NCBI RefSeq assembly: GCF_018777385.1
Contig: NZ_JAFJYB010000002.1
Location: forward strand, 899,569 to 963,568
DNA length: 64,000 nucleotides
Direction: 5' to 3'
DNA from: Candidatus Symbiopectobacterium endolongispinus
Lineage (GTDB): Bacteria; Pseudomonadota; Gammaproteobacteria; Enterobacterales; Enterobacteriaceae
This document shows positions 1-9,554 of this stretch, in pieces (positions within the stretch are counted from its first letter, which is position 1; each line of letters opens with the position of its first letter). The translations under genes were made by a program, and so were the position numbers. The notes under the pieces were generated by a model. The model was given only the letters and a program-made list of their open reading frames with translations. It made no database searches and was not told the origin of the DNA.

Positions 1-1592
1 CGCCAACGCTTGCCTGGCCGCCGGATGTCGCCCAGCACTATCAGGATGTGGGCTACTGGCAAGCGGATACGCTATCCACCCATATTATCCGTTGGCAACA
101 AGCCTACAGTGAACACATTGCCTTGATTGCCGAAGGGCACGCCTGGCCCTATTGGAAACTGATTGGTCAGGGCAGGCGTTTTGCCACCATGCTCAGTCAA
201 CATGGGGTCTCTCCCGGTGACACGGTGTTGGTGCAGTTGCCGAATGGCGCTGATTTCGCCGTTGCCCTGTTTGCTTTATTGCTGATTGGTGCTGTGCCGG
301 TACTGGTCGTGCCGACACTGTGTACCAAAACGGTACTTCAGGTGGCGGCGCAGGCTGGCGCCCGACGTTACCTGGGGAGCGCTCGTCTTTGCCAGAGCGA
401 AAACGATGCGTTGACTACACAACTGGCTCAATACGGGTGTCGTACACTTTTCAGTGGCAAAACGGATCGCTTTTGTTTTTGCCAGGAGACGATGATCGCT
501 GTACCACCGCCCGGGGATGAGGCGGGCAACATTGCGCTGCTGTTGCTGTCAGGCGGAACGACCGGCATACCGAAACTGATCCCGCGCACCCACGCCGATT
601 ATGGTTATAACTTTCAGCGCTGTGCCGAACTGTGCGCGTTGAGCTAGCGGGATCGCTATTTGGCGGCTTTGCCGATGGCGCACAATTTTTCGTTGGCGTG
701 TCCCGGCGCGTTAGGGGTGTGGTCGCGCGGCGGTTGCGCGGTGGTTCCTGCCACGCCAGCACCGGAAGATGCTTTCGCAGCAATTGCCAGTTTTGGTATC
801 ACACTCACCGCATTGGTGCCGTCGTTAAGCCAATGCTGGCTGGAAGCACTGGACAGTGAGCTTCCTGATTTACGGTCGCTGCGTCTGATTCAGGTGGGCG
901 GTGCCAAACTGGATTCCATTCGGGCTGGCGCGATGCTGAATCGTTTCGGATGCCAATTACAACAAGTGTTTGGTATGGCGGAGGGGCTGATCACCGCGAC
1001 CAGGCTGGGCGATACGCCACACACCATCCTTACCACGCAGGGACGGCCGTTGTGTGAGAATGACGATATTCGTATTGTGGACCCCGCTGGGGTTGCCGTT
1101 TCCCCCGGTAACGCGGGTGAGCTATGGGTGCGCGTACCCTATACGATTCGAGGGTATTTCCGCGCTGGTCCCTCAGGTGGGCAGTCGTTCACGTCTGAGG
1201 GGTTTTACCGTAGCGGCGATCGGGTCCGACGTTTACCGGATGGCAATCTTTGCGTCGAAGGGCGCATCAAGGAAACTATCAACCGCCACGTTGAGTCCGT
1301 GGGGGCGGGGGACATAGAGGATGCGTTGCGCATGCACCCTGATGTGCGTGACGTGGCCGTTGTGGCCGGCTTGGATGAAACGGTGCATGCGGTGGTAGTC
1401 GCCAAACGTTCACTGCTGTTGGCGGATTTGTGTGCTTTTTTGGAACAACAGGGCGTGCCCACATCTCGATGGCCCGACGCGTTGAGCGTGGTAAAAGCAT
1501 TGCCGCTTACCCCAATGGGAAAAATCAATAAACAGGCACTAACGGCGCGCATTCTCGGTCGTGTAAGGGAACAGGTAAAGGAACAACCATGA
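1..1592 (+). pseudogene. 2,3-dihydroxybenzoate/salicyl-AMP ligase (EntE/YbtE type), nonsense-interrupted, 5' end outside window
   Basis: Stand-alone aryl-acid adenylating enzyme that would activate salicylate (or dihydroxybenzoate) for a siderophore synthetase. The reading frame is open from base 3 and its first visible residues align with EntE near its residue 8, so the start lies just left of the window. The P-loop-like adenylation motif (LSGGTTGIPK) is at about 549-578, the VFGMAEGL motif near 967-990, SGD at about 1213 and the A10-type lysine (MGKINK) near 1516-1533. An in-frame TAG at 645-647 cuts the product at about 40 percent; downstream sequence continues in the same frame to 1592. 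The loop normally reading INRGGEK is altered to INRHVES. It overlaps the salicylate synthase by 4 bases (ATGA), implying co-transcription. The neighbouring salicylate synthase makes salicylate the likely substrate. Confidence 0.88.
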
Positions 1593-3001
1593 TGGGATAT
1601 CACAGTAGACGGCATCTGATTTTGCCTGAGGCTCAAACACTGCCAGTCATCGCAGAACTGCTCAACCAACTGAAAGGGGAAGACCATTATGTCTACGAGC
1701 GTCAATCCTGCTGGTATCTCGCGTTAGGGCAACGAGCATCGTTAACCGTTGATGCCGCTGGCGAGCAGGCGACCACCATTACCGATAACGGCATCAATAC
1801 CACACGCGTCAAGGGATCGCCTGCGGAGTATGCCCGTCGCTTTCAAGCGGCACATGGCGGTGAAAATCTGCGCATCTATGGCGAAGCGGGGTTTCACTAT
1901 GCGCTTTGTGTTCAGGAACACGCATACAAACCGGGGCGCTGGCCGGTGTTGAACCTGATTGTCCCGCGTGAGGAGCTGATTTTTTGCGATAACGGCGTCA
2001 CCGTGTTAGCGGAGTATGCACTGCGTTGTCGGCAGTTGTCTGATTGGATATTGAGCGCCGTTGCCGTGGCGAAACGTCGAGGAGGGGATGCCCGGCTGGC
2101 GCACGTTGCCGAACTCGCCTGCGATCAGGGCGATTACTGCCAGCGTGTATGCCAGGCGATTGAAGAAATTAACGATGCTCACTACAGCAAGGTGATCCTG
2201 GCGCGAGCCATGCCTCTGAAACAATCGGTGGATATGGCAGCAACGCTGCTGCGTGGACGCCAGGCCAATACGCCGGTACGCACGTTTTTATTGCGGCAGG
2301 GAGAGCGGGAAGCCGTCGGTTTTTGTCCTGAGTTGGTGATGTCCGTCGAGCAGGACAAGGTGAGTACCGACACGCTGGCGGGCACCTGCGTAAAGCATCA
2401 GGATGCCGCGCCGCCAAACGCATTGCTGAACCATTCCTTAAGCGACGACAAAGAGATTGTTGAGCACGTCATGTCAGTCAGAGCGGCGGTAGAGGAAATG
2501 CGAGGGCTGTGCCAGCAGGAGAGTGTAGTTATCAATGATTTAATGTCGGTACGTCAGCGCGGCAACGTGCAACACCTCGGATCGCGCGTTAGCGGTGAAT
2601 TGGGCTTCGGGAAGGATGCATGGGACGCTTTTGATGCCCTGTTTCCCGCGATAACCGCCACGGGCGTGCCGAAACGTGCCGCGCTGTCGGCAATTGCCCG
2701 ACTTGAATCATCCCCACGTGAACTCTACTCCGGTGCCATACTCTGGTTAGACGGCAAAGCGCATTTTGAAGCGGCACTGGTGCTGCGCTCTGCGTTTCAG
2801 GATAGCCATCAGCGTTGGTTACAGGCTGGGGCCGGGGTGATTGCCCAGTCATCACCTATACGTGAATTCACTGAAACTCAGGAAAAGTTGGACAGTATTG
2901 CGCCTTATCTGGTCTATCCAGCAAAAAACGCGGTAAGGATGCAACATCAATGGACTGGAGGAAGGGTTACATGTCATCAGTACAACACCTCTCATCGCTA
3001 A
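1589..3001 (+). CDS. Salicylate synthase (Irp9/YbtS/MbtI family)
   Basis: Converts chorismate via isochorismate to salicylate, the starter unit of yersiniabactin/pyochelin-type siderophores. The 470-residue frame is uninterrupted; the family is usually about 430-450 residues. Chorismate-binding family signatures are present: TDTLAGT near residues 260-266, the acidic KEIVEHV segment near 290, VQHLGSRVSGEL near 330, FPAITATGVPK near 350 and AGAGVIAQSSP near 415. The ATG overlaps the ligase stop, so translation is probably coupled. The 3' end overlaps the following AraC gene start by about 30 bases. The combination with an aryl-AMP ligase, a YbtA-type regulator and a TonB receptor argues for a siderophore role rather than anthranilate or menaquinone synthesis. 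Confidence 0.93.
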   Translation: MMGYHSRRHLILPEAQTLPVIAELLNQLKGEDHYVYERQSCWYLALGQRASLTVDAAGEQATTITDNGINTTRVKGSPAEYARRFQAAHGGENLRIYGEAGFHYALCVQEHAYKPGRWPVLNLIVPREELIFCDNGVTVLAEYALRCRQLSDWILSAVAVAKRRGGDARLAHVAELACDQGDYCQRVCQAIEEINDAHYSKVILARAMPLKQSVDMAATLLRGRQANTPVRTFLLRQGEREAVGFCPELVMSVEQDKVSTDTLAGTCVKHQDAAPPNALLNHSLSDDKEIVEHVMSVRAAVEEMRGLCQQESVVINDLMSVRQRGNVQHLGSRVSGELGFGKDAWDAFDALFPAITATGVPKRAALSAIARLESSPRELYSGAILWLDGKAHFEAALVLRSAFQDSHQRWLQAGAGVIAQSSPIREFTETQEKLDSIAPYLVYPAKNAVRMQHQWTGGRVTCHQYNTSHR

Positions 3002-3924
3002 AACAATTAAGCGATTTGGCACGTCATTGGGACTATGAATGTGAAATGGTCGCGGCAGAAAAAAGCCCGACCCATGAGGTCGCGTTAGAAGGTACGCTGC
3101 GGGCCGTGACGTTGCCGTATGGGATCGATCTTTGCCTTAACGACATCACTACCCGCGAAGAAGATTATCGCAGTGCCACGCTTAAACAGTGCCTGACCAT
3201 TCTGTTGACTCTGTACGGGGACACGCCAAATTATTATCTGGATGATGGCCGTATGCTGGTGATGGAACTTGGCGTGGCCAAAGTGATTGCCACTCGCAGC
3301 CCGCTCCGCATCTGGTGCCGCAATCCGCGCGGCCATCATAGCCGTAGTATGGTTATTCAGGCGGCACCACGGTGTATTGTTGATGGTGAATTGGCACAGC
3401 AGATTGAACGCTTGCTACAGCATGAAGGTATTTACAGTTTTATGGTTCCGCATCACACCCTGACGTTGGCTGACAGCCTGTTTACTCTGTGCGGTAGTTG
3501 CGTGCCTGGACGTTTGCATATTCATAGCTGCGTGTTGGATCTGTTGGCGCAGGGTCTACGCGCCGTAGAACAGACGCCGTCCTTGATGCCATACACCGTA
3601 CCCTGTCGGGATACGGTGCGCATTCTAAAAGTCCGCGACAAACTGCTCGCCCAGTTGGATAACAATCACTGCCTGTGCGATTTGGCGCGTGAAGCCGGAA
3701 TCAGCATCAGTGCGCTCAAAAGCAAATTTACTGCGGTGATGGGGCAATCCGTGTTTTCTTTCTTGCGGGAGCAGCGGCTGATGCGTGCGCGAAAAGGGTT
3801 GGAATCAGAAGGGTGGACAGTGAAACAGGCTGCTTATTATGTTGGCTATCAACATCCCAGCAATTTCTCTACCGCTTACCGTCGCAAGTTTGGTCGTTGC
3901 CCCCGTGATGCGCTCAACGCCTGA
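2971..3924 (+). CDS. AraC-family siderophore regulator (YbtA/PchR type)
   Basis: Transcription factor of about 317 residues, the length of YbtA. The C-terminal 100 residues contain two helix-turn-helix units: DLAREAGISISALKSKF near residues 228-244 and TVKQAAYYVGYQHPSNFSTA near 280-300. The N-terminal part would bind the ferri-siderophore. A longer start exists at 2950, but the GGAGGAAGG at 2957-2965 is correctly spaced for the ATG at 2971, which was chosen. It sits between salicylate synthase and the receptor gene and, by analogy with YbtA, would activate the receptor promoter when loaded with ferric siderophore. The frame is intact while many neighbours are broken. Confidence 0.88.
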   Translation: MSSVQHLSSLKQLSDLARHWDYECEMVAAEKSPTHEVALEGTLRAVTLPYGIDLCLNDITTREEDYRSATLKQCLTILLTLYGDTPNYYLDDGRMLVMELGVAKVIATRSPLRIWCRNPRGHHSRSMVIQAAPRCIVDGELAQQIERLLQHEGIYSFMVPHHTLTLADSLFTLCGSCVPGRLHIHSCVLDLLAQGLRAVEQTPSLMPYTVPCRDTVRILKVRDKLLAQLDNNHCLCDLAREAGISISALKSKFTAVMGQSVFSFLREQRLMRARKGLESEGWTVKQAAYYVGYQHPSNFSTAYRRKFGRCPRDALNA

Positions 3925-4011
3925 TTCTGGCTCCCGTCACAGCTATTTTGGCTTTTATCATAGTTAAGTTCGCTGGGGTGGCATCGGACCTCCCCCTACA
4001 CTCTTCGCACC

Positions 4012-4030
4012 GAAAATAATTATCATTTCG
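4012..4030 (+). promoter_or_regulatory. Fur-box-like operator upstream of the TonB receptor gene
   Basis: GAAAATAATTATCATTTCG matches 13 of 19 positions of the consensus GATAATGATAATCATTATC by eye and lies 27 bases before the receptor start. Iron-dependent repression by Fur is expected for such a gene. The match is visual; no binding evidence is available. Confidence 0.6.
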
Positions 4031-4056
4031 TTTTTTTGCTGCGTTGAGGGATGGAC

Positions 4057-6279
4057 ATGCTGAACAACAAGTACTCCTGTCACAAGCGAGTCATGTACCC
4101 GCTGTGCGCGTGCGCCGGGTATATGGTGATGATGTATGTGGCAGTGGCAGCAATGCCAGCCGATACTGTGCAACCCGCTACGGCGTCGGAAGATGGCAGC
4201 GTTGTGTGGGTGAATGCCCGCAAAATCAAAGAAGATCCCCGGCGTGTGCCGCTCAGTTTGAGCGTGTTTGACAAACAAACGCTCGAAGACCTCCGTGTCG
4301 ATGATATTGCCCGGCTGATCCGTGAAGTGCCGAACATAGGCATGAGCGCGCTGGGCGATGGGCGCTCCACGCATCTCTCCATGCGGGGTGTGGGAACGTT
4401 GGCGCAGCCCCTTGGGCACGATGACACCTCGGTAGTCACCTATATTGATGGCGTACCGCAGCCGCTGTTTGGTTCTGATTTACGTTTTCTCGACGTTGAA
4501 CGTATCGAAGTACTGCGCGGGCCGCAGGGCACCGTGTTTGGGCGCAATGCCAAGGCTGGAGCCATCAATATCATTACGCGTCAACCGAGCGATGATACCC
4601 AGCACACGCTGCGTGCGGAAGGCGCGCTGGAGCGGCGTTCCCAGAATATCGGGCAGTTGACGCTTTCTGGCCCGCTGCGTGACGGCACGCTGAAAGGCAG
4701 TTTTTCTGCTGCCTATGCCGATCAGGGTGGTGATGTGCGCAATCAGGTCGGAGGATGGATGGGGCGGGAGCAGAATGGTGCAATGCGCACTACGTTGCTG
4801 GCAACCCCCGATGACATCACCCAACTAGTGCTCGCGCTAAGCTATGGGCGTGATCGTCTGACACCGTCCAATTTCGTGTTGCAAGGTACGCCGAACTTTC
4901 CCATCGTTGCGCTGGACCCCAAAGGCTGGGCACATCGAGAAACAGGGGCACTGTCGCTAACCGCCAATCGCACGCTTCGTACCCTGCAAGTGACGTCGGT
5001 TACCGCCTTCAATCGCTATGATTTCGACAACCTGACTAACAATTCCGAAGCCCTTACCTATGGAACCTGGTTTAACCAGCCCAGCGCAGCATTTTTACCG
5101 GCACTTGACTGGAGTACCTATGACGAAAAACAGCGCAGCTTCTATCAGGAGCTGCGGATGAGCAGCCTGGGTAAGGCCCGAGTGGGGTGGGTCGGCGGCA
5201 TGAATTACCTGCACGACGACTATCGCCTGATGAACGACTACACCACGACCTCGATGTTGGCACCGAGCAACGCCAGTTCAATGATCAATGGAATACGCAA
5301 CAACCATTATCAAACGGACAGCTACACGCTGTTTGGCGAACTGACCACCGCGCTGACGGAAAACGAAAAATTAAAAGGCGCACTGGGATTACGTTACACC
5401 CACGACAGTGAAGGGTATCACGCGCATTTTCAAAATAATGGTCACCGGGGTAACTTTGCCGCTTTCGATCAGCAAGGAAGATTGCAATATGACATGGTGA
5501 CCGGACGTGCCGCACTACACTATCAACTGACACGCGATGCCATGCTGTATACCAGCGTGGCGCGCGGTGCCAAAAGTGGATGGTTCCCCAACTTCACCAA
5601 TAATGCCCCCAATGGCATGCGGGATGACCCCTATCAGGCGTCTTCGTCGTGGAGTTATGAGGTCGGAAGCAAGAATAGTGTCGCTGGTGGGAGTGGTGAA
5701 TGGAATCTGGCGCTGTTTTACAACCAGGTGCGAAACGAGCACCTGTTTGCCAAAGAAAAGAATTCGATGGTCTTTACACCACAATCTATCGATACCGCAA
5801 GCTATGGCGCGGAGTTGGACGGAGGATGGCAAGTGGCAGAGCACTGGCGGTTTGGCGGTGGCGTCGGATTCACCCATGCAGAACTGCGTAATGTGTCTAC
5901 CAGCATGGCTGATAAAACCGGAGCGCGTGATGGTTATCGTGTTCCTGCCGTTCCCCGTTTTATCGCCTCGATGACCTTGGCCTATTACGACTCAGCAGCT
6001 GAGTTGGGGATCCTTGACGCCAATGTGTTTGCACTGGCACAGCACCAGTTTATCGATCAGCGTGAGGCGAATGTTAATAACAACTTTACGCTGCTCGCTT
6101 ATCGCCAGATCAATCTCAGGGCGGGGTTAGAGTTTCCGTCATTGGATGTGTACCTGTTTGCGCAAAATCTGACGAATGAGCGGCCCCAGTATACCGGTAT
6201 AAGTTATATGCCCGGCGTGAACGTGGTCACTGTGGGACACGGGCGAGTGATCGGTGCCGGAATGAAAGTACACATGTAG
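4057..6279 (+). CDS. TonB-dependent outer-membrane siderophore receptor (FyuA-like)
   Basis: Outer-membrane gated porin for a ferric siderophore. The frame encodes about 740 residues, close to FyuA-class proteins (around 670-700) but slightly longer. After a hydrophobic leader come the plug domain (IARLIREVPNIGMSALGDGR; VERIEVLRGPQGTVFGRNAKAGAINI near residues 145-175) and a 22-strand type barrel. ATG codons at 4051 and 4057 are in frame; the GAGGG at 4046-4050 abuts the first, so 4057 is preferred. The C-terminal residue is Met rather than the usual Phe/Trp. A Fur-box-like site precedes it and the YbtA-like regulator gene is directly upstream. Ligand specificity is not determined; a salicylate-derived siderophore is inferred from context. 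Confidence 0.9.
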   Translation: MLNNKYSCHKRVMYPLCACAGYMVMMYVAVAAMPADTVQPATASEDGSVVWVNARKIKEDPRRVPLSLSVFDKQTLEDLRVDDIARLIREVPNIGMSALGDGRSTHLSMRGVGTLAQPLGHDDTSVVTYIDGVPQPLFGSDLRFLDVERIEVLRGPQGTVFGRNAKAGAINIITRQPSDDTQHTLRAEGALERRSQNIGQLTLSGPLRDGTLKGSFSAAYADQGGDVRNQVGGWMGREQNGAMRTTLLATPDDITQLVLALSYGRDRLTPSNFVLQGTPNFPIVALDPKGWAHRETGALSLTANRTLRTLQVTSVTAFNRYDFDNLTNNSEALTYGTWFNQPSAAFLPALDWSTYDEKQRSFYQELRMSSLGKARVGWVGGMNYLHDDYRLMNDYTTTSMLAPSNASSMINGIRNNHYQTDSYTLFGELTTALTENEKLKGALGLRYTHDSEGYHAHFQNNGHRGNFAAFDQQGRLQYDMVTGRAALHYQLTRDAMLYTSVARGAKSGWFPNFTNNAPNGMRDDPYQASSSWSYEVGSKNSVAGGSGEWNLALFYNQVRNEHLFAKEKNSMVFTPQSIDTASYGAELDGGWQVAEHWRFGGGVGFTHAELRNVSTSMADKTGARDGYRVPAVPRFIASMTLAYYDSAAELGILDANVFALAQHQFIDQREANVNNNFTLLAYRQINLRAGLEFPSLDVYLFAQNLTNERPQYTGISYMPGVNVVTVGHGRVIGAGMKVHM

Positions 6280-6333
6280 CTGTTGTGCCGCACGGTGCGG
6301 CGTACGCTGGCATTATCAGGATTCAGGATTAGG

Positions 6334-7871
6334 ATGAGAAAACAGAGAATAATACTGCGGGTTGTTGTACTTCTTGCTCTGCTGGTTGCAGCCGTTGGGT
6401 TCTTTTGGAGACATAGTGACGTCGCTGATACCACGCGTGATGACAAAACGCTACGTATGGCCATGCTCGGCAGTCAAAATGAGACGCTGGAGTATGGTCA
6501 GGCACAAACCTACTTTCCGTGGGCGGTGATGGGAAACGTGTGTGATGTGCTGGTTCGGTGGCGCAATGGGCGGCTGGAGTACCAGTTGGCTACGGCCATC
6601 GAACCGAATGAGGATGCCACGCGCTGGACGATACGCTTGCGCTCCGATGTTTATTTCTCTGACGGCAGTCGCTTATCGGCAACCGACGTGTTAACCAGCC
6701 TACAGCAGTTGTCGCAGTCCATCGATTTTGGCAGTTTTTTTCAGGACGTTGATTTTACGCAGAGTGCCGCAACGGGGACATTGACGCTGAAATTACAACT
6801 GCGACATCTGCGCGCCGATCTGGTACCCGCGGTGCTGGCTGCAGCCAGCATGGTGTGGAAAGCCAGTCCGCAGGCCGGCGATTTCCCGGTGTGCAGCGGT
6901 CCCTGGCAGGTGAGTCTTTTTGACAGTATCAACGGTGCCGAGCTCACGCGTAATCCGTATGCTTGGCAGCCAGCCGTGTACTTTGAGCGCATCGTCATTC
7001 GCCCCTTGGCCGATGCGGCGGCGCGTGTCAATGCTTTGTTGAGCGGTGCCGCCGATTATGCGTTTGATATCCCCGTGAGCAGTGCGCGCATGTTGAACGG
7101 ACAGCCCAAATATCGTGTGCTACGCAGCGGTATCGCCGGTGCCAGCGCCTTCTATTTTTCCATGAACACGCGTATTCCGCCCTTTAACGATGTCGAAGTG
7201 CGTCAGGCACTGAAGGCACTGGTTAATCGCCAACAGTTAGTGGATGTGGTGCTGGAATGGTATGGTTATCCGGGTAACGATCTGTTTGGTCAGGGTTTGC
7301 CCGGTGGGAATACGTTAGCCTGGCCGATTAAACACGATGTCGAGGCGGCTCGTCAGGTATTTGCGCAAAAAGGCATTACCACATTGACTCTGGTGACGGC
7401 CGATTTGACCCCCAGGGCTTAACAACGCCGCCGAGCTGCTGCGCCAGCAGTTGGCGGAGATTGGCGTTACGTTGACGCTGGTGCGGCTTAATCCGGCAGA
7501 CTATCTCAGTGATATTCGGCGACTCCATCAAACACCGTTAATGGCGATGTTTGCGCTCAATTGCCCCTTTGTCGCCGCGCTACCCGTGCTGTTCGGCGAC
7601 AATAATCCGTATAACTACGGGGGGGTGGTATCCCTCCACTATGGCAGAGCGAGTAGCCCGCCTGCGCGCTACGCCCGAACCGTCGTTGCAGCAACCGCTG
7701 TTGCAACAATTGCAAAGGCAAGTCATGCATGACGGGCCCTATCTGGTGTGGGGGTACCGGGATCAATTGTCGGCGGCGGTTGCTGACTTGCAGGGTGTGG
7801 AATTAAGTCATGGTGTACCGCTGTTTGCCGATGCTGACTGGATAAAAGGCTCGCTGGCAAATGGTCGTTAA
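6334..7871 (+). pseudogene. Peptide/nickel-type ABC substrate-binding protein, two frameshifts
   Basis: Family 5 (DppA/NikA/OppA) periplasmic binding protein that would deliver a ligand to the following permeases. An ATG at 6334 followed by RKQR and a long hydrophobic segment gives a plausible signal peptide; the open frame also extends upstream to a TTG at 6283. The frame shifts at a run of five C (about 7408-7412) and again at a run of seven G (7619-7625). In each case removing one base restores a continuous product ending at 7871. It overlaps the next permease gene by 11 bases. In this locus the transporter may import the ferric siderophore or a released metal complex; this is inference from position. 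Confidence 0.8.
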
Positions 7872-8805
7872 TCTGAAGCGATTCTGCCTGCTGCGTGTGT
7901 TGACCACGCTGTTTTCGCTGTGGCTGGTGAGCATACTGACGTTTTACGCGGTGGCAACCGCACCCGGTGACGCGGTGAACAGGGCACTGGGCGAGCGTGC
8001 AACCCCATCATCGCTGGCCTACTGGCGTCATCAATATGGGCTGGATAAACCGATAATGGAGCGCTATCTGAGCTGGTTCAAGGGCTCGTTAAGCGGTGAA
8101 TGGGGCCGTTCGTTGATGAGCCAGAGGCCCGTTACCGACGTGATGCTGCCCGCCATGAAACGCAGCGCGACGCTGGCAGCCTGTGCAGCCGTTGTCATGT
8201 TGTTGCTGGGCTTCACCGGGGGGATTGTCGCGGCACTCTGTCACAAGGCATGGCCCGATCGATGGTTATCTACGCTGGCCTTGGCTGGGCTGAGTATCCC
8301 TGAATTTGTGATTGCCACACTGCTCATTCTGATCTTTGGGGGTATTGCCTGCGGTATATCTGCTGGCAGATATACCGCCAGTATCGCCGAGCAGGTGCGT
8401 AATCTGGTGCTGCCCGCATTGACATTAGGGCTGGTTGCCGGGTGTTACCTGCTGCGGATGGTGCGCGTTACGCTGTTGCAGCAGGTTCAGGCGCTGTGGT
8501 TCATCAATGCCCGATTAAACGGTGTGACGACGGGTGCACTGTTGCGCGACTATTTATTGCCGAACTCGGCGTCTTCGCTTATCCCGATTGTGGCTGTCAT
8601 CCTCCCTTATCTGTTGAGCAGGGCGATCTTGGTTGAGCGTCTGTTTGACTACCCCGGACTTGGCAGTATGTGGGTTGATGCGTTTAATGCCCGAGACGGC
8701 GCATTACTTCAGGCGATTGTGATGCTGCTGGCGCTGAATACTGCTGTGTACTGGCTGATGGCGGATATCCTTTCCACCTTGATAGCGCGGCGTAGAACGG
8801 CATGA
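7861..8805 (+). CDS. ABC permease, DppB/NikB type
   Basis: Inner-membrane subunit of a Nik/Opp-class importer. The 314-residue frame is intact, with an N-terminal membrane helix, a periplasmic loop (YGLDKPIMERY near residue 60) and further helices. An EAA-like cytoplasmic loop lies near residues 215-240 (ARLNG ... LLPNSASSLIP). It overlaps the binding-protein gene upstream and shares a 4-base overlap (ATGA) with the second permease. Its partners are all broken, so the transporter is probably not functional. Confidence 0.88.
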   Translation: MVVNLKRFCLLRVLTTLFSLWLVSILTFYAVATAPGDAVNRALGERATPSSLAYWRHQYGLDKPIMERYLSWFKGSLSGEWGRSLMSQRPVTDVMLPAMKRSATLAACAAVVMLLLGFTGGIVAALCHKAWPDRWLSTLALAGLSIPEFVIATLLILIFGGIACGISAGRYTASIAEQVRNLVLPALTLGLVAGCYLLRMVRVTLLQQVQALWFINARLNGVTTGALLRDYLLPNSASSLIPIVAVILPYLLSRAILVERLFDYPGLGSMWVDAFNARDGALLQAIVMLLALNTAVYWLMADILSTLIARRRTA

Positions 8806-9554
8806 AAACGGTGTTGTTGGTAATGTTGTGCGTTTTGTTCGCGCCATTTTTAGCACCTTATGATCCGACGCGTAGCGTAGGATTGCCGTGGCAAGCGCCG
8901 GATGCGCTGTTTTGGTGTGGAACCGATGCGCTGGGGCGCGATGTGCTAAGCCGTGCTTTGCACGGCGATGTTGCTATGCTGCTGTTTTCGTTGATGGCAA
9001 CAGTGGCTGCGTCCATTGTCGGGCTTGTCATGGGGTTGATGCTGTTGATGTTGCCCGATCGAGGATATCCATTGACGGCACTGTTAGACAGTATCCTGAT
9101 GTTGCCGCCGTTATTGATCGTGATGATGACCTATTACGCACTCGGACCCTCACCACTAACACTGCTATTCGCCATCATACTGCTGAACGCGCCTTTTACC
9201 GCACGTTTTATCCGCGCGTTGGCTGAGCCAATGCTGGACAGTGATTACTTTATGGTGGCCCGTGCTGCCGGCGATTCTACTGGCCTGTTGCTTCGACGTG
9301 AAATCCTGCCGGGGGTATACCCAGCGCTGTTGGGAGATGGGGCAACGCTGCTTACGGGAGCGTTTTATCTGTTTTCCGCGGCCAGCTTTCTTGGGATCAA
9401 TGCAGTCGGGCAGAGGAATGACTGAGCCAGTATGGTCCGCGAGAGCCTGGAAGGGATGGCGCTCAATCCCTGTGCCTTGTTCTTGCCAGCCGTTAGCATC
9501 GCCTGCGTGATGATGTTGATCAATCGGGCCGTTGACTGCCGGGGGCACAGATGA
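8802..9554 (+). pseudogene. ABC permease, DppC/NikC type, nonsense-interrupted
   Basis: Second inner-membrane subunit of the Nik/Opp-type importer. The N-terminal motif LAPYDPTRSVGLPWQAPDAL...GTDALGRDVLSR is typical of DppC/NikC. A TGA at 9423-9425 stands where a Trp (TGG) is expected; the same frame continues with MVRESLEGMALNP...LFLPAVSIACVMMLINRAVD to a normal stop at 9552-9554. The broken ATPase gene begins at 9551, overlapping this stop. A single G to A change explains the lesion. Confidence 0.85.

Noticed and set aside
645..647. Programmed recoding (readthrough or selenocysteine/pyrrolysine) at in-frame stops
   Set aside because: All three stop codons are used, many genes also have frameshifts or deletions, and no SECIS-like context was seen; decay explains them more simply.
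1205..1705. 166-codon antisense open frame over ligase and salicylate synthase
   Set aside because: It is antisense to two strongly supported genes and shows no domain signatures.
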